From positions 1 through 62,928 of the forward strand of contig JAIFKS010000076.1 of the NCBI GenBank assembly GCA_020049465.1: 62,928 nt of DNA. The letters run 5' to 3'. Below are positions 43,226 through 52,350 of this stretch, piece after piece (within the stretch, counting starts at the first letter, position 1; each line of letters opens with the position of its first letter). Below the pieces are notes generated by a model. The model was not told the origin of the DNA and did no database searches. It worked only from the letters and a program-made list of their open reading frames with translations. The DNA is from a bacterium. GTDB lineage: Bacteria; Krumholzibacteriota; Krumholzibacteriia; LZORAL124-64-63. Position numbers and translations under genes: made by a program.

Positions 43226-44779
43226 ATGCCCACAGGGTTCACGAGTCCGTGGTTCCTGGCGCCGGCCGCCGTGGCGGTCTGCGCCATCGCGTGGGGCCTG
43301 CGCAAGCGCTCCCGGCGGCTGCCCGTCGCCGGCGACGAGGTGGCCGTCATCCCCGCCGCGCTGCTGAACGAACTCTGGCAGTGGGACGTCACGGCCGACC
43401 GGATGCAACTGCCTGCCAGCGTGCTGGCCCTGGCCGGGTACACGCGCGAGGAATTCGGCACCAGCATCAACGACCTGAGCCGGCACATGGCCCCCGACGA
43501 GCGTGATGCGCTGGCCTCGCGCCTGCGCGCGCTGCTGGCGGGCGGCGCTTCGGAATTCTCCCTTGAATTCAAGCTGATCGGGCGCGGCGGTCTGCACGCC
43601 TGGCTGGCGGTGCGGGCGGCGATCGAGCGCGACGACAAGGGCGTCGCGACCCGCGTCAGCGGCACCTGGGCCGACGTGACCGCGCGTGTCGCAGCCGAAG
43701 AAGAACGTGATCGCCTGTTCAACGTTTCGATCGACCTGCTGGCTGTCGGCGGCTTCGACGGCTTCCTGCAACAGGTCAATCCGGCCTGGGTGCGCGTGCT
43801 CGGCTGGTCACGCGACGATCTGATGAGCCACGCCGTGATGGAGTTCATCCACGCCGAAGACCAGGACCTGACCGCGGCCGCCTACCGGGCGCTGGCCGAG
43901 GACCGAGCGGTCGCCGATCTGGCGACGCGATTCCGCTGTCGCGACGGGACATATCGCTGGCTGTCATGGTCGTCGTTCCCGTACCCGGACCGGCGGTTGG
44001 TGTTCTCGGTCGTTCGCGACATCACCGAACAGAAGGATGCGGAGAGACGTCTGCTCGACTACCAGGATCGCCTGCGGGACCTGAGCGCGCAGTTGGCCGT
44101 CGCCGAAGAACGTGAACGCCGGCAACTGGCCGTGGCCATCCACGACGGTCTGGCGCAGCAGTTGTTCGCGGCGCGGGCCAAGGTGACGCTGCTGCGCTAT
44201 CCGGAAAAGCTCGGCGACCAGGCGAAGATCGTGGACGAGGCGCTCAGCATCCTCGACGATTCGATGCGCGAAGCGCGAAGCCTCTCGTTCGAACTGTATC
44301 CGCCGGCGCTGTACGAAGTCGGCCTGGAGGCGGCGCTCGCCTGGCTCGCGCGGCAGTGGTCCGAGCGCACGGGCATCGCCTGTGCCATGGCCGCCGGCAG
44401 CGAGTCGTCCGATCCGCTGGAGATGGGCGAGGACACGCGGGCTCTGGCCTACCAGAGCGTTCGCGAACTGCTGGCGAACGTGGCCAAGCACGCGACCGCG
44501 ACCGAAGTGCGGATCTCGCTCGAGCACGACGAAGGCAGCCTGCGGGTCACGGTGACGGACAACGGCCGCGGGCTCGACGGCGATATCGATCTCACCCATT
44601 CCAACAACCGCGATTCGGGTCTGGGCTTCGGCCTGTTCAGCATCCGCGAACGCCTGCGTTCGGCCGGCGGTCGTTTCCGCCTGCACAGCCGCCCCGGCGC
44701 GGGCTTTCGCGTGGAATTGAGCATCCCTCTGGCCGGCGGCGGCGCGCCGGGTGAGAGCGTCCGCGAGCCGGAGTTGTGA
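43226..44779 (+). CDS. PAS-domain sensor histidine kinase, NarL-partner type
   Basis: This 517-residue kinase has a short N-terminal hydrophobic segment (WFLAPAAVAVCAIAWGL) and then two PAS domains (about residues 45-160 and 170-290; NPAWVRVLGWSRDD and FVHAED-like FIHAEDQDLT). A HisKA_3 dimerisation domain follows with ERRQLAVAIHDGLAQQLFAA, where His is the phosphorylation site, and then a HATPase domain (VRELLANVAKHA, VTDNGRGLDGD and GFGLFSIRERL). This type normally works with NarL/FixJ-type regulators, but none is adjacent. The ATG at 43226 has a GGAG site. Its stop overlaps the next gene. Confidence 0.9.
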   Translation: MPTGFTSPWFLAPAAVAVCAIAWGLRKRSRRLPVAGDEVAVIPAALLNELWQWDVTADRMQLPASVLALAGYTREEFGTSINDLSRHMAPDERDALASRLRALLAGGASEFSLEFKLIGRGGLHAWLAVRAAIERDDKGVATRVSGTWADVTARVAAEEERDRLFNVSIDLLAVGGFDGFLQQVNPAWVRVLGWSRDDLMSHAVMEFIHAEDQDLTAAAYRALAEDRAVADLATRFRCRDGTYRWLSWSSFPYPDRRLVFSVVRDITEQKDAERRLLDYQDRLRDLSAQLAVAEERERRQLAVAIHDGLAQQLFAARAKVTLLRYPEKLGDQAKIVDEALSILDDSMREARSLSFELYPPALYEVGLEAALAWLARQWSERTGIACAMAAGSESSDPLEMGEDTRALAYQSVRELLANVAKHATATEVRISLEHDEGSLRVTVTDNGRGLDGDIDLTHSNNRDSGLGFGLFSIRERLRSAGGRFRLHSRPGAGFRVELSIPLAGGGAPGESVREPEL

Positions 44780-45669
44780 TGGGGGAGATCTTCGCCCTCG
44801 CCTGCGCCCTGGTCTGGGCGTTCGCGGTCGTGTTCTTCCGTCGGTCCGGCGAGACCATGCCCCCGCTGGCGCTCAATCTGTTCCGGGTCGGTTTCTCGTC
44901 GGCGCTCTTCCTGATCACGCTCGCGATCGGCGGGCAATCGCTGCTGCACCGCGCGCCGCTGCACGACTACCTGATGCTGATCGCCAGCGGCGTGATCGCC
45001 ATTGCCCTGAGCGACACGCTGTTCCACGCGGCGTTGAACCGCGTCGGCGCCGGCATCAACGCGGTGGTCGACACGCTGTATTCCCCCTTCACGGCGCTGG
45101 GCGCCTTCGCGTTCCTGGGCGAGCGGCTGGATCTCTGGCAGATCGGCGGCATGCTGCTGGTGATCAGTTCGGTGGTGGTCGTCACCAGCATGGAACCGCC
45201 GGCGGGCACGTCGCGCCGGACGCTTATCAGCGGGATCCTGCTGGGCGTCGCCTCGATGGCCTCGCTGGCGGTCGGCATCGTCATGGCCAAGCCGGTGCTG
45301 GCGAACGCGGACGTTGTCTGGGCGACCACCGTCCGGCAGCTGGGCGCGCTGGCGGTGCTCCTGCCCGCTGCTTTCGTGTTCCCGGGTCGCCCCGAACGGT
45401 TGCGTGCGCTGAAGCCCGGCCCCGGCTGGAAGCACGCGATTCCCGGCACCGTCTTCGGCTCCTATCTGGCGCTGATGCTGTGGATCGCCGGCATGAAGTA
45501 CACCGCCGTCGGCAAGGCCGCCATCCTGAACCAGACGAGCACCATCTACGTGCTGGTGCTGGCTTCGCTGCTGCTGGGCGAGAAGTTCACCCGCCGCACG
45601 GCCCTGGCCGCCGCCCTGGCCGTCGGGGGGGTTGTCCTGGTTCTGCGGCCTTGGGGCGGGGTTTCCTAG
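44779..45669 (+). CDS. EamA/DMT-superfamily transporter
   Basis: This 296-residue protein has ten predicted membrane helices in two homologous EamA repeats (LACALVWAFAVVFFRRSGE, LFRVGFSSALFLITLAIGG, then GTVFGSYLALMLWIAGMKYT and GKAAILNQTSTIYVLVLASL). It is an inner-membrane exporter or importer of amino acids or other small metabolites; the substrate cannot be told. The ATG at 44779 overlaps the histidine kinase stop; a GTG one codon earlier is an alternative. It is in line with the tetR gene but separated by that gene's own promoter. Confidence 0.9.
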   Translation: MGEIFALACALVWAFAVVFFRRSGETMPPLALNLFRVGFSSALFLITLAIGGQSLLHRAPLHDYLMLIASGVIAIALSDTLFHAALNRVGAGINAVVDTLYSPFTALGAFAFLGERLDLWQIGGMLLVISSVVVVTSMEPPAGTSRRTLISGILLGVASMASLAVGIVMAKPVLANADVVWATTVRQLGALAVLLPAAFVFPGRPERLRALKPGPGWKHAIPGTVFGSYLALMLWIAGMKYTAVGKAAILNQTSTIYVLVLASLLLGEKFTRRTALAAALAVGGVVLVLRPWGGVS

Positions 45670-45696
45670 GACAGAAAATTTTCGGCAACCCGCCGC

Positions 45697-45727
45697 TTGC
45701 GATTGCGTATAACGTCTGTTATATAAC
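45697..45727 (+). promoter_or_regulatory. Promoter with overlapping palindrome (probable TetR operator)
   Basis: TTGCGA (45697-45702) and TATATA (45720-45725), 17 bases apart, form a promoter 58 bases before tetR. Within it, GTATAAC (45707-45713) and GTTATAT (45718-45724) form an inverted repeat with one mismatch, and GTTATATAAC (45718-45727) is a perfect 10-bp palindrome that covers the -10. A repressor bound here would block RNA polymerase. The TetR product of the first gene is the natural candidate. Confidence 0.7.
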
Positions 45728-45782
45728 GCCCGTCTTCTCAGACTCGATTCTGCTCCTGGACCCGGCCGCTGCCGGGGTGGGG

Positions 45783-46460
45783 ATGAATTTCGTGGCCCGG
45801 CGCAACATCTACCAGCGAGACGACGTTCTGGCAGCCGCCCTGGAGGTGGTGCGGGAGCACGGGTTCGCCCAGTTGAGTGCCCGGCGGGTCGCCGACCGGC
45901 TGGGTGCTTCCACGGCGCCGGTCTACAGCAATTTCGCGAGCATGGACGATCTGGCGCGGGCGGCAAAGCTGGCGATCGCCGACCTGGTCCTGGCCGAAAC
46001 CGCCGTTCCGCGCAGCGGCGAACCGTTCCTGGACATGGGCGTGGGGGTGCTGGAATTCGCGCGGCAGCAGCCGGAACTGTACAACGCGGTGTTCCTGACC
46101 GGGCGCGACGATGCCGATGCCGGGCTGCATGTGATGGAAGTGTTGTTGGAGCGGATGTCGCGCCTGGAGGGACTCGCCGCCTTGGATCCGGTGGAGCGGC
46201 GGATCCTGCTGCGGAAGATGGCGATCTTCACGCACGGTCTGGCCGGGCACGTGACGGCCGGGCATACGGACGCGGTGAGTTGGGAGGAAGTCCTGGCCCT
46301 GCTCAATGAAACCGGTCGCGCCGTGATCGCCGATGCCTTCAACCAGCCGCCCCGCACGGCGGCCGAAACCGCGCTGCTGGCGAATTTCTGCCTGCCGCGC
46401 ACCGACGGCGCCGACGGCGGCAAGGCCGGGGACCAACCGAAAGAGACGAACGATGACTGA
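45783..46460 (+). CDS. TetR-family transcriptional regulator
   Basis: This 225-residue protein has the TetR N-terminal helix-turn-helix (VLAAALEVVREHGFAQLSAR, then RVADRLGASTAPVYSNF) and a helical ligand-binding part. It probably represses its own operon by binding the palindrome at 45707-45727 and releases it when an efflux substrate binds. The ATG at 45783 is in frame with a GGGGTGGGG site. Its last eight bases overlap the tolC start, so regulator and pump are translated together. Confidence 0.9.
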   Translation: MNFVARRNIYQRDDVLAAALEVVREHGFAQLSARRVADRLGASTAPVYSNFASMDDLARAAKLAIADLVLAETAVPRSGEPFLDMGVGVLEFARQQPELYNAVFLTGRDDADAGLHVMEVLLERMSRLEGLAALDPVERRILLRKMAIFTHGLAGHVTAGHTDAVSWEEVLALLNETGRAVIADAFNQPPRTAAETALLANFCLPRTDGADGGKAGDQPKETNDD

Positions 46461-47934
46461 TCGCTTCGGCAGACGCCGCGCTGCGGCATGCCTGCTTCTG
46501 ATGTTGTTGTGCGGCCTGCCGGCTTCGGCCGCGCCGGACCCGGCATCGCCATCGGGCGTGATCGGCGCCGTACCGGGCGAGGGACCCGTTCTGGGGCTGG
46601 ATGAGTGCCTGCGGGCGGCCCTCGGCGCCAACGACCGCGTCGTCGCCGAGCGCTGGGGCCGCCGCGAATTGGACGGCCGGATGAAACAGGCGCTCTCCAC
46701 GGGCTTGCCCACGCTGGACCTGGTGGGGGACTGGTCGCGCAGCCGTGATCCGAGTTTCGCGCTGGATTCGACGTTCGGCGGCGGCGGCGGTTTCGGAACC
46801 GTGCCCGGGGCCGAGCCCTGGTTCAACGACTGGCTCGCCGGTTTCGGGTCGTTGATCCCGCCGGCGACCGAGATTCCGGCGCAGTCGTACTGGCGCGCGA
46901 ACCTGAACCTCAACTGGACGGTCAATCCGGTCAAGGTGCTCGGGGCCGTGGGTGCTGCGCGCGTCGGCAAGGAACGCCAGGAGTTGATGATCTCGGCCGT
47001 CGAGCAGCAGGTCGGCGAGCAGGTGGTGACCGCGTACCAGCAGGTCGTCGCGGCCGCGGACCAGATCGCGGCCGTCCGCGCGCACCTGGCCAACCAGGAC
47101 GAGATCCTGTCCGTGGTGCGCCTGCGCTACGAACTGGGCCTGGCCACCCAGTTGGACACGCTGCAGGCGGCGGTCGGCCGCGCCAACACGGTTCCGCAAC
47201 TGTCGCGGGCCGAAGCGGCGCTGCGCACCGCCGGCGCCCGGCTCAACGCGCTCATGGGCCGCGAACCCGGCCAGGCTCTGCGGGTGAGGGTCGAAGGCGA
47301 GCTGGAAGACGGCGCCATCGACCCCGAAGTGGCCCTGTCGCTGGCCCGCGGACGTCCGGACCTGACGGCCGGCGGCCTGATGATGGACATCGAACGACGC
47401 GGTCGGCAGGCCCAGAAGGCCGACAACCTGCCGTACCTGACCATGGCCGGTTCCTACGGCTATGTGGGCCGGACCGCCGACAGCCTTTTCGACGACGGCC
47501 ACGATTCGTGGCGCGCTTCGGTCGCGCTGAACGTGCCGGTCTTCGACGGCCTGCTCACCCGCGGACTCGTGCGCGAAGCCGACGGGCGCATCAGGCGCGG
47601 CGAGTCGGAGCTCGCGTCGCAGCGGCGGGACGTGGAGGTCGAGGTGCTCGATCTGCTGGCGCGCCTGCAGAGCTCCCGCCAGACGCTGGACGCGGTGGTC
47701 ATCAATCTCGCCCGCGCCGAGGAAGCGCGGGAGCAGAGCCTGCTGCTGTTGCAACTGGGAAAGGCCAGTTATGTCGACGTGCTCGTGGCCGAGGCCAACC
47801 GCAGCGACGCCCAGGCCGCGGTGATCGACGCGCGGTACCAGGTCCTGGCGCTGACGGCATCGCTCAAGCGCGCCATCGGTCGTAACCCGGCGGAACGCCT
47901 CGACGCGATCCCCGACCTGCTGGTCAAGGAGTAG
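46453..47934 (+). CDS. tolC: TolC-like outer-membrane efflux protein
   Basis: This 493-residue protein forms the outer-membrane channel of a tripartite pump. It has a signal peptide (LLMLLCGLPASAAPDP) and two OEP repeats with long coiled-coil helices: SAVEQQVGEQVVTAYQQVVA with LRYELGLATQLDTLQAAVGR in the first, and EVEVLDLLARLQSSRQTLDA with LLQLGKASYVDVLVAEANR in the second. These phrases (e.g. LGLATQLDTLQA, LGKASYVDVLVA) are typical of the family. The adaptor gene begins five bases after the stop. Confidence 0.92.
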   Translation: MTDRFGRRRAAACLLLMLLCGLPASAAPDPASPSGVIGAVPGEGPVLGLDECLRAALGANDRVVAERWGRRELDGRMKQALSTGLPTLDLVGDWSRSRDPSFALDSTFGGGGGFGTVPGAEPWFNDWLAGFGSLIPPATEIPAQSYWRANLNLNWTVNPVKVLGAVGAARVGKERQELMISAVEQQVGEQVVTAYQQVVAAADQIAAVRAHLANQDEILSVVRLRYELGLATQLDTLQAAVGRANTVPQLSRAEAALRTAGARLNALMGREPGQALRVRVEGELEDGAIDPEVALSLARGRPDLTAGGLMMDIERRGRQAQKADNLPYLTMAGSYGYVGRTADSLFDDGHDSWRASVALNVPVFDGLLTRGLVREADGRIRRGESELASQRRDVEVEVLDLLARLQSSRQTLDAVVINLARAEEAREQSLLLLQLGKASYVDVLVAEANRSDAQAAVIDARYQVLALTASLKRAIGRNPAERLDAIPDLLVKE

Positions 47935-47939
47935 TCATC

Positions 47940-49097
47940 ATGCATCGTTCGCAGACAAGGGAGAAATCCGTGCGCATCATCCTGGTCGGAGCCGGCCTTG
48001 TGGCGGCTCTCACGGCAGCCGGGTGCGGCAAGGCGCCTGCCGCGGCGCCGCGCGAAGTCGCCCGCAACGTGCGCGTGCTGGAACTGTCGGCCTCGTCGCT
48101 GGCCGAGTTCCATGAGATTTCCGGCCCCGTCGGTCCCGTGCGCGGCGCCGATCTGGCGGCCGAGGAATCGGGTCCGGTCGTGGCCGTCAGGGCGGCCAAA
48201 GGAGCGCGGGTGAAGGCCGGCCAGGTGTTGGTCGAGCAGGAACGCACCATTCTGGGCGCCGAAATGGAAGCCGCCGCGGCGCAGTTCAGGACGCAGGACT
48301 TCAATCTCGACCGTATGCGCCAGCTGCACCAGGCCGGCAAGGTCAGCGAATTCGACCTGCTGACGGCAGCGAGCGCGCAGGCGCAGGCCGCGGCTGCCGC
48401 CGAGATCAGCCGGCAGCGCTGGGAGCGGGCCGCGGTCAAGGCGCCCTTCGCCGGCGTGGTCACCGAACGATTCGTGGAACTGGGCTCCATGGTGACGGCC
48501 GGGCAGCCTGTCGCGCGCGTGATCGATCCCTACCGGCTGAAGCTCTCGGCCTACGTGACGGACACGGATATCGCTTGGGTGCGGGTCGGCGACCCGGCGG
48601 ACGTCGTCCTGGGCGAATCGGGAGAGCGCGGCAGCGGGGAAGTGACCTGGGTGGGCGCCGAAGCGGATCTGCGCACCGGCAAGTTCCCGGTCGAGATCGA
48701 GATTCCCAATCCGGAGCTGGCGCTGCACAGCGGCGTGATCGGCCGGGCCCGCCTGCCGCGTCATACGGTGGCCGACGTGGTGGTCGTCCCCCGCGATGCC
48801 GTCATGTCCAGCGACGCCGGGCCGCAGGTCTATGTCGTCGAGGAGGACCGCGCCGCGCTGCGGCGGGTGACCCTGGGCGAGGACCAGGGCCTGCTGGTGG
48901 TTGTTCGCGCGGGTCTGCGGGCGGGCGACAGGCTGGTCGTCCGCGGCCAGCGCGAACTGGCCGACGGCAGCCTGGTCACGGTGACCGAGACCACGACGGC
49001 GGCCGACGGCACGCTGCCGGGCGATCCGGATGTCGTCCGCGCGCAGGGCGCGTCGACGCGCGTGCAGAGCGACGTCACGGCGGAGGGCGCCCGATGA
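47940..49097 (+). CDS. RND efflux periplasmic adaptor (HlyD/MFP family), lipoprotein
   Basis: This 385-residue adaptor joins the RND pump to TolC. It has a lipobox (LTAAGC, then GKAP). The biotinyl-like lipoyl half-motifs are VVAVRAAKGARVKAGQVLVE and RAAVKAPFAGVVTERFVELG, with a coiled-coil hairpin of about 70 residues between them. A beta-barrel domain (LSAYVTDTDIAWVRVGD) and membrane-proximal domain follow. The ATG at 47940 has an AAGGAG site; the GTG at 47970, with its own AAGGGAG, is an alternative. It overlaps the pump gene by four bases (ATGA). Confidence 0.9.
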   Translation: MHRSQTREKSVRIILVGAGLVAALTAAGCGKAPAAAPREVARNVRVLELSASSLAEFHEISGPVGPVRGADLAAEESGPVVAVRAAKGARVKAGQVLVEQERTILGAEMEAAAAQFRTQDFNLDRMRQLHQAGKVSEFDLLTAASAQAQAAAAAEISRQRWERAAVKAPFAGVVTERFVELGSMVTAGQPVARVIDPYRLKLSAYVTDTDIAWVRVGDPADVVLGESGERGSGEVTWVGAEADLRTGKFPVEIEIPNPELALHSGVIGRARLPRHTVADVVVVPRDAVMSSDAGPQVYVVEEDRAALRRVTLGEDQGLLVVVRAGLRAGDRLVVRGQRELADGSLVTVTETTTAADGTLPGDPDVVRAQGASTRVQSDVTAEGAR

Positions 49098-52000
49098 AAC
49101 TCACTGCCGGCGCCATCCGGCGCTATCCGATGATCTTCGCCTTCATGGCGATCGCCACGATCATCGGACTGAAATCGTACATCGAACTGCCGCGCGAGTC
49201 GTCGCCGGATGTGAAGATCCCGTTCGTGATGGTGATGGCGCCCTATGCCGGGACGAGTTCCGCGGACATGGAGAACCTCGTCACCCGCAAGCTCGAGCAG
49301 CGGCTCAAGGGTGTCGAGGACCTGAAGGAGATGAGCAGTTCATCTTCCTACGGCATGTCGGTGGTCACGCTGGAGTTCGACTCGCGCGTGGACATGAGCG
49401 ACGCCCTGCAATCGGTGCGCGACCGCGTGGAACTGGCCAAGCCGGAGCTGCCGGTCGACCCGCGGAACGATCTCGTGATCCAGGAGATCAGCAGTTCCGA
49501 CGCGTTCCCCGTGATGCAGGTGAACCTGTACGGCGATATCGATCTGCAGGAACTCAAGCGCGCCGGCGAGGACCTGCAGGAGGCGCTGGAGCAGATACGC
49601 GGCGTGCTCGGCGTGGATCTGGTCGGCGGCATCGAGAACGAGGTCCAGGTCGATGTCGACCCGGAGAAGCTGGCCTATTTCGACCTGGGCCTGGTGGACG
49701 TGCAGGACGCCATCGCCCTGCAGAATCTGACCATCCCCGGCGGCAAGCTGGGACTCGGACAGTACGACTACCAGGTCCGCGTGCGCGGCGAGATCGACCA
49801 GGTGGACGAACTGCTGGGCTTCGTGCTGAACCCAGCCGTCACGCCGCCGGTGCACCTGCGCGACGTGGCGACGGTGAAGCTCGGCGTACGTGATCGCGAG
49901 ACCATCAGCCGCGTCAACGGGCGCGACGCCGTGACCCTGGTCGTCAAGAAGCGCAGCGGCGAGAACATCATCGACATCGCGCGCGAAGTGAACGCGACCG
50001 TCGACCGGCTGAAGCCGTCGTTCCCCGACGGTATCACCGTGAACATCGTGGCCGACCAGTCGGTGGCGATCAAGCGGATGGTCAAGGAGCTCGAGGACAA
50101 CATCATCAGCGGCCTGATCCTGGTCGTGGCTGTGTTGTTGGCGTTCTTCGGGGTGCGCAATTCGTTCATCGTCGCCGTGGCGATCCCGTTCTCGATGCTT
50201 ATCACCTTCATCGTGCTGGGCATGCTGGGCATCACGCTGAACATGGTCGTGCTGTTCAGCCTGATCCTGGCGCTCGGCATGCTGGTCGACAACTCGATCG
50301 TGATCGTGGACAACGTGTACCGGCACCGCGGCGAGGGGCGCGACGCGGACAGCGCCGCCGCCATGGGCACAGATCAGGTGGCAGGGGCGGTGATCTCGTC
50401 GACGCTGACCACGGTGGTGGCGTTCGCGCCCCTTATTTTCTGGCCCGGCATCATGGGCGAATTCATGAAATACCTGCCGATCACGGTGATCATCACGCTG
50501 CTGGCTTCGCTGCTGGTGGCGATGGTGTTCAACCCCGTGCTGTGCGCGCGCTTCCTGAGGCCGCCGCGCAAGGAGGCCGCGAAGCCGCGCCTCGGCGACC
50601 GCCTGCTGGACATCGGGCAACGCAGCTACCGGCTGGTGCTGGCCTGGGCGCTGAGGCGGCCCTTCCGGGTACTGCTGGGCATGAACGTGCTTCTGGTCGT
50701 CATGGTGGCCCTGTTCTCGGTGTTCAATGCCGGCGTGGAGCTGTTTCCCGACAGTGAACCGCAGTTCGCGACCGTGAAGATCGAGGCCCCCAGCGGCACG
50801 CGTATCGAGGTGACCGACAACCTGGCGCGGCAGATCGAGAAGGAGGTGGCGAAGGTGCCGGATCTCAAGGCGTACGCCACTTCGGTGGGCACGCCGATCG
50901 ATGCCTCGTCAGGCGGCGCCGGGCTGCCGTCGCACCAGGGTGGGATCACGCTCGAATTCGTCGACATGGTCGATCGTACCCAGTCGTCGCGGCAGTCGAT
51001 AGAAGAGCTGCGGACGAAACTGGCGGCCGTGACCGGTGCGCGGATCACCGTCGACAAGATGGAAGAGGGGCCACCCACCGGAAAGCCGGTCAACATCGAG
51101 ATCTCGGGCGACGATTTCGACGAGCTGGGACATCTGGCCGCCGGCATCAAGGACCGGATCCGGGGCGTGACGGGACTGGTCGACATCGCCGACAACTACG
51201 ACCATTCCCTGCCGGAACTGCGCGTTCTGCCGGACGTGGACAAGGCCGGGCGCTACGGTCTGCGCACGACCGACATCGCGGGCACCGTACGCACGGCGCT
51301 GCACGGCAGCGAGACGGCGAAGTACCGCGTGGGCGAGGACGAATATGAAGTCATCGTCCGCTACCAGCAGCCCTTCCGCGGCAAAGTCGAGGATCTGGAG
51401 AACGCCTCGGTGTTCCACGAGGGTCAGAATATCCCGCTCAGCGCCTTCGCGCGGACGGAGTTCGGAACGGGTCTGGCGGCCGTACATCGGCTGGATGCCC
51501 GCCGTACGGTCACCGTGATGGCCGATGTGGCGGCCGGCTACAACGGGAATGCGCTGCTGGCCCAGGTACGGGGCCTGCTGGCCGACTTCCCGGTGCCGCC
51601 CGGCTACACGATGGACTTCACGGGCGAGAGCCAGGACCAGGAGGAGGCTTCGGCCTTCCTGAGTGATGCCTTCCTGTTCGCGATCCTGATGATCTTCGTC
51701 GTGCTCGTCAGCCAGTTCGGGTCGGTGACGGTACCGATCGTCATCCTGTCCAGCGTGATCCTGTCGCTGATCGGGGTCCTGGCCGGGTTGATGATCACCC
51801 ACACGGCGTTCGGCATCATCATGACGGGCGTGGGCGTGATCTCCCTGGCCGGCGTGGTTGTCAACAATGCCATCGTGCTGCTGGACTACATCATCCAGCT
51901 GCGGGCCGCGGGCATGGAGAAGTTCGAAGCGATCATGCTGGCCGGCCAGACGCGGTTCCGGCCGGTGATCCTGACCGCGGTGACGACGGTGCTGGGCCTG

Positions 52001-52246
52001 ATCCCGCTGACCACGGGACTGGCCGTCGATTTCTCGGCCCTGTTCCACGGGCGCTTCGACCGGGTGCTGATCATGGGCGGCGAGTCGAGCCAGTGGTGGG
52101 GGCCGATGGGCGTGGCCGTGATCTGGGGCCTGACGGTGGCGACCTTCCTGACGCTGGTCGTGGTGCCGGTCATGTATTCGACGCTGGAACCTGTCAAGGC
52201 GGCGCTGGGGCGTCCGTTCCGGCGGTTCGGAGGAAACAGGGACTGA
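49094..52246 (+). CDS. RND-family efflux transporter (AcrB/CusA type)
   Basis: This 1050-residue inner-membrane pump has the 12-helix RND layout with two large periplasmic loops. The N-terminus is YPMIFAFMAIATIIGLKSYI and the first porter domain has VMVMAPYAGTSSADMENLVT. Helix 4 carries LILALGMLVDNSIVIVDNVY, the proton-relay aspartates, and the second half repeats with GVVVNNAIVLLDYIIQ. It exports drugs, bile-like compounds or metals; the substrate class is not decided by the motifs. It is the last gene of the tetR-tolC-mfp-RND operon and is followed by a strong terminator. Confidence 0.95.
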   Translation: MKLTAGAIRRYPMIFAFMAIATIIGLKSYIELPRESSPDVKIPFVMVMAPYAGTSSADMENLVTRKLEQRLKGVEDLKEMSSSSSYGMSVVTLEFDSRVDMSDALQSVRDRVELAKPELPVDPRNDLVIQEISSSDAFPVMQVNLYGDIDLQELKRAGEDLQEALEQIRGVLGVDLVGGIENEVQVDVDPEKLAYFDLGLVDVQDAIALQNLTIPGGKLGLGQYDYQVRVRGEIDQVDELLGFVLNPAVTPPVHLRDVATVKLGVRDRETISRVNGRDAVTLVVKKRSGENIIDIAREVNATVDRLKPSFPDGITVNIVADQSVAIKRMVKELEDNIISGLILVVAVLLAFFGVRNSFIVAVAIPFSMLITFIVLGMLGITLNMVVLFSLILALGMLVDNSIVIVDNVYRHRGEGRDADSAAAMGTDQVAGAVISSTLTTVVAFAPLIFWPGIMGEFMKYLPITVIITLLASLLVAMVFNPVLCARFLRPPRKEAAKPRLGDRLLDIGQRSYRLVLAWALRRPFRVLLGMNVLLVVMVALFSVFNAGVELFPDSEPQFATVKIEAPSGTRIEVTDNLARQIEKEVAKVPDLKAYATSVGTPIDASSGGAGLPSHQGGITLEFVDMVDRTQSSRQSIEELRTKLAAVTGARITVDKMEEGPPTGKPVNIEISGDDFDELGHLAAGIKDRIRGVTGLVDIADNYDHSLPELRVLPDVDKAGRYGLRTTDIAGTVRTALHGSETAKYRVGEDEYEVIVRYQQPFRGKVEDLENASVFHEGQNIPLSAFARTEFGTGLAAVHRLDARRTVTVMADVAAGYNGNALLAQVRGLLADFPVPPGYTMDFTGESQDQEEASAFLSDAFLFAILMIFVVLVSQFGSVTVPIVILSSVILSLIGVLAGLMITHTAFGIIMTGVGVISLAGVVVNNAIVLLDYIIQLRAAGMEKFEAIMLAGQTRFRPVILTAVTTVLGLIPLTTGLAVDFSALFHGRFDRVLIMGGESSQWWGPMGVAVIWGLTVATFLTLVVVPVMYSTLEPVKAALGRPFRRFGGNRD

Positions 52247-52283
52247 CGTGTCCGTCCGCGGAGACGCCGGCGCCATTGACGAA

Positions 52284-52320
52284 GGACCGCCGGGGTGACG
52301 CCCCGGCGGTCCTGTTCTTG
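52284..52320. terminator. Terminator after the efflux operon (convergent region)
   Basis: A perfect 12-bp stem (GGACCGCCGGGG at 52284-52295 with CCCCGGCGGTCC at 52301-52312) closes a TGACG loop and is followed by TGTTCTTG. It lies 37 bases after the RND stop and 31 bases before the end of the octaheme cytochrome gene, so it may serve both strands. Confidence 0.88.
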
Positions 52321-52350
52321 AATGCGGACAAGCGGTATGCGACGGAACGG

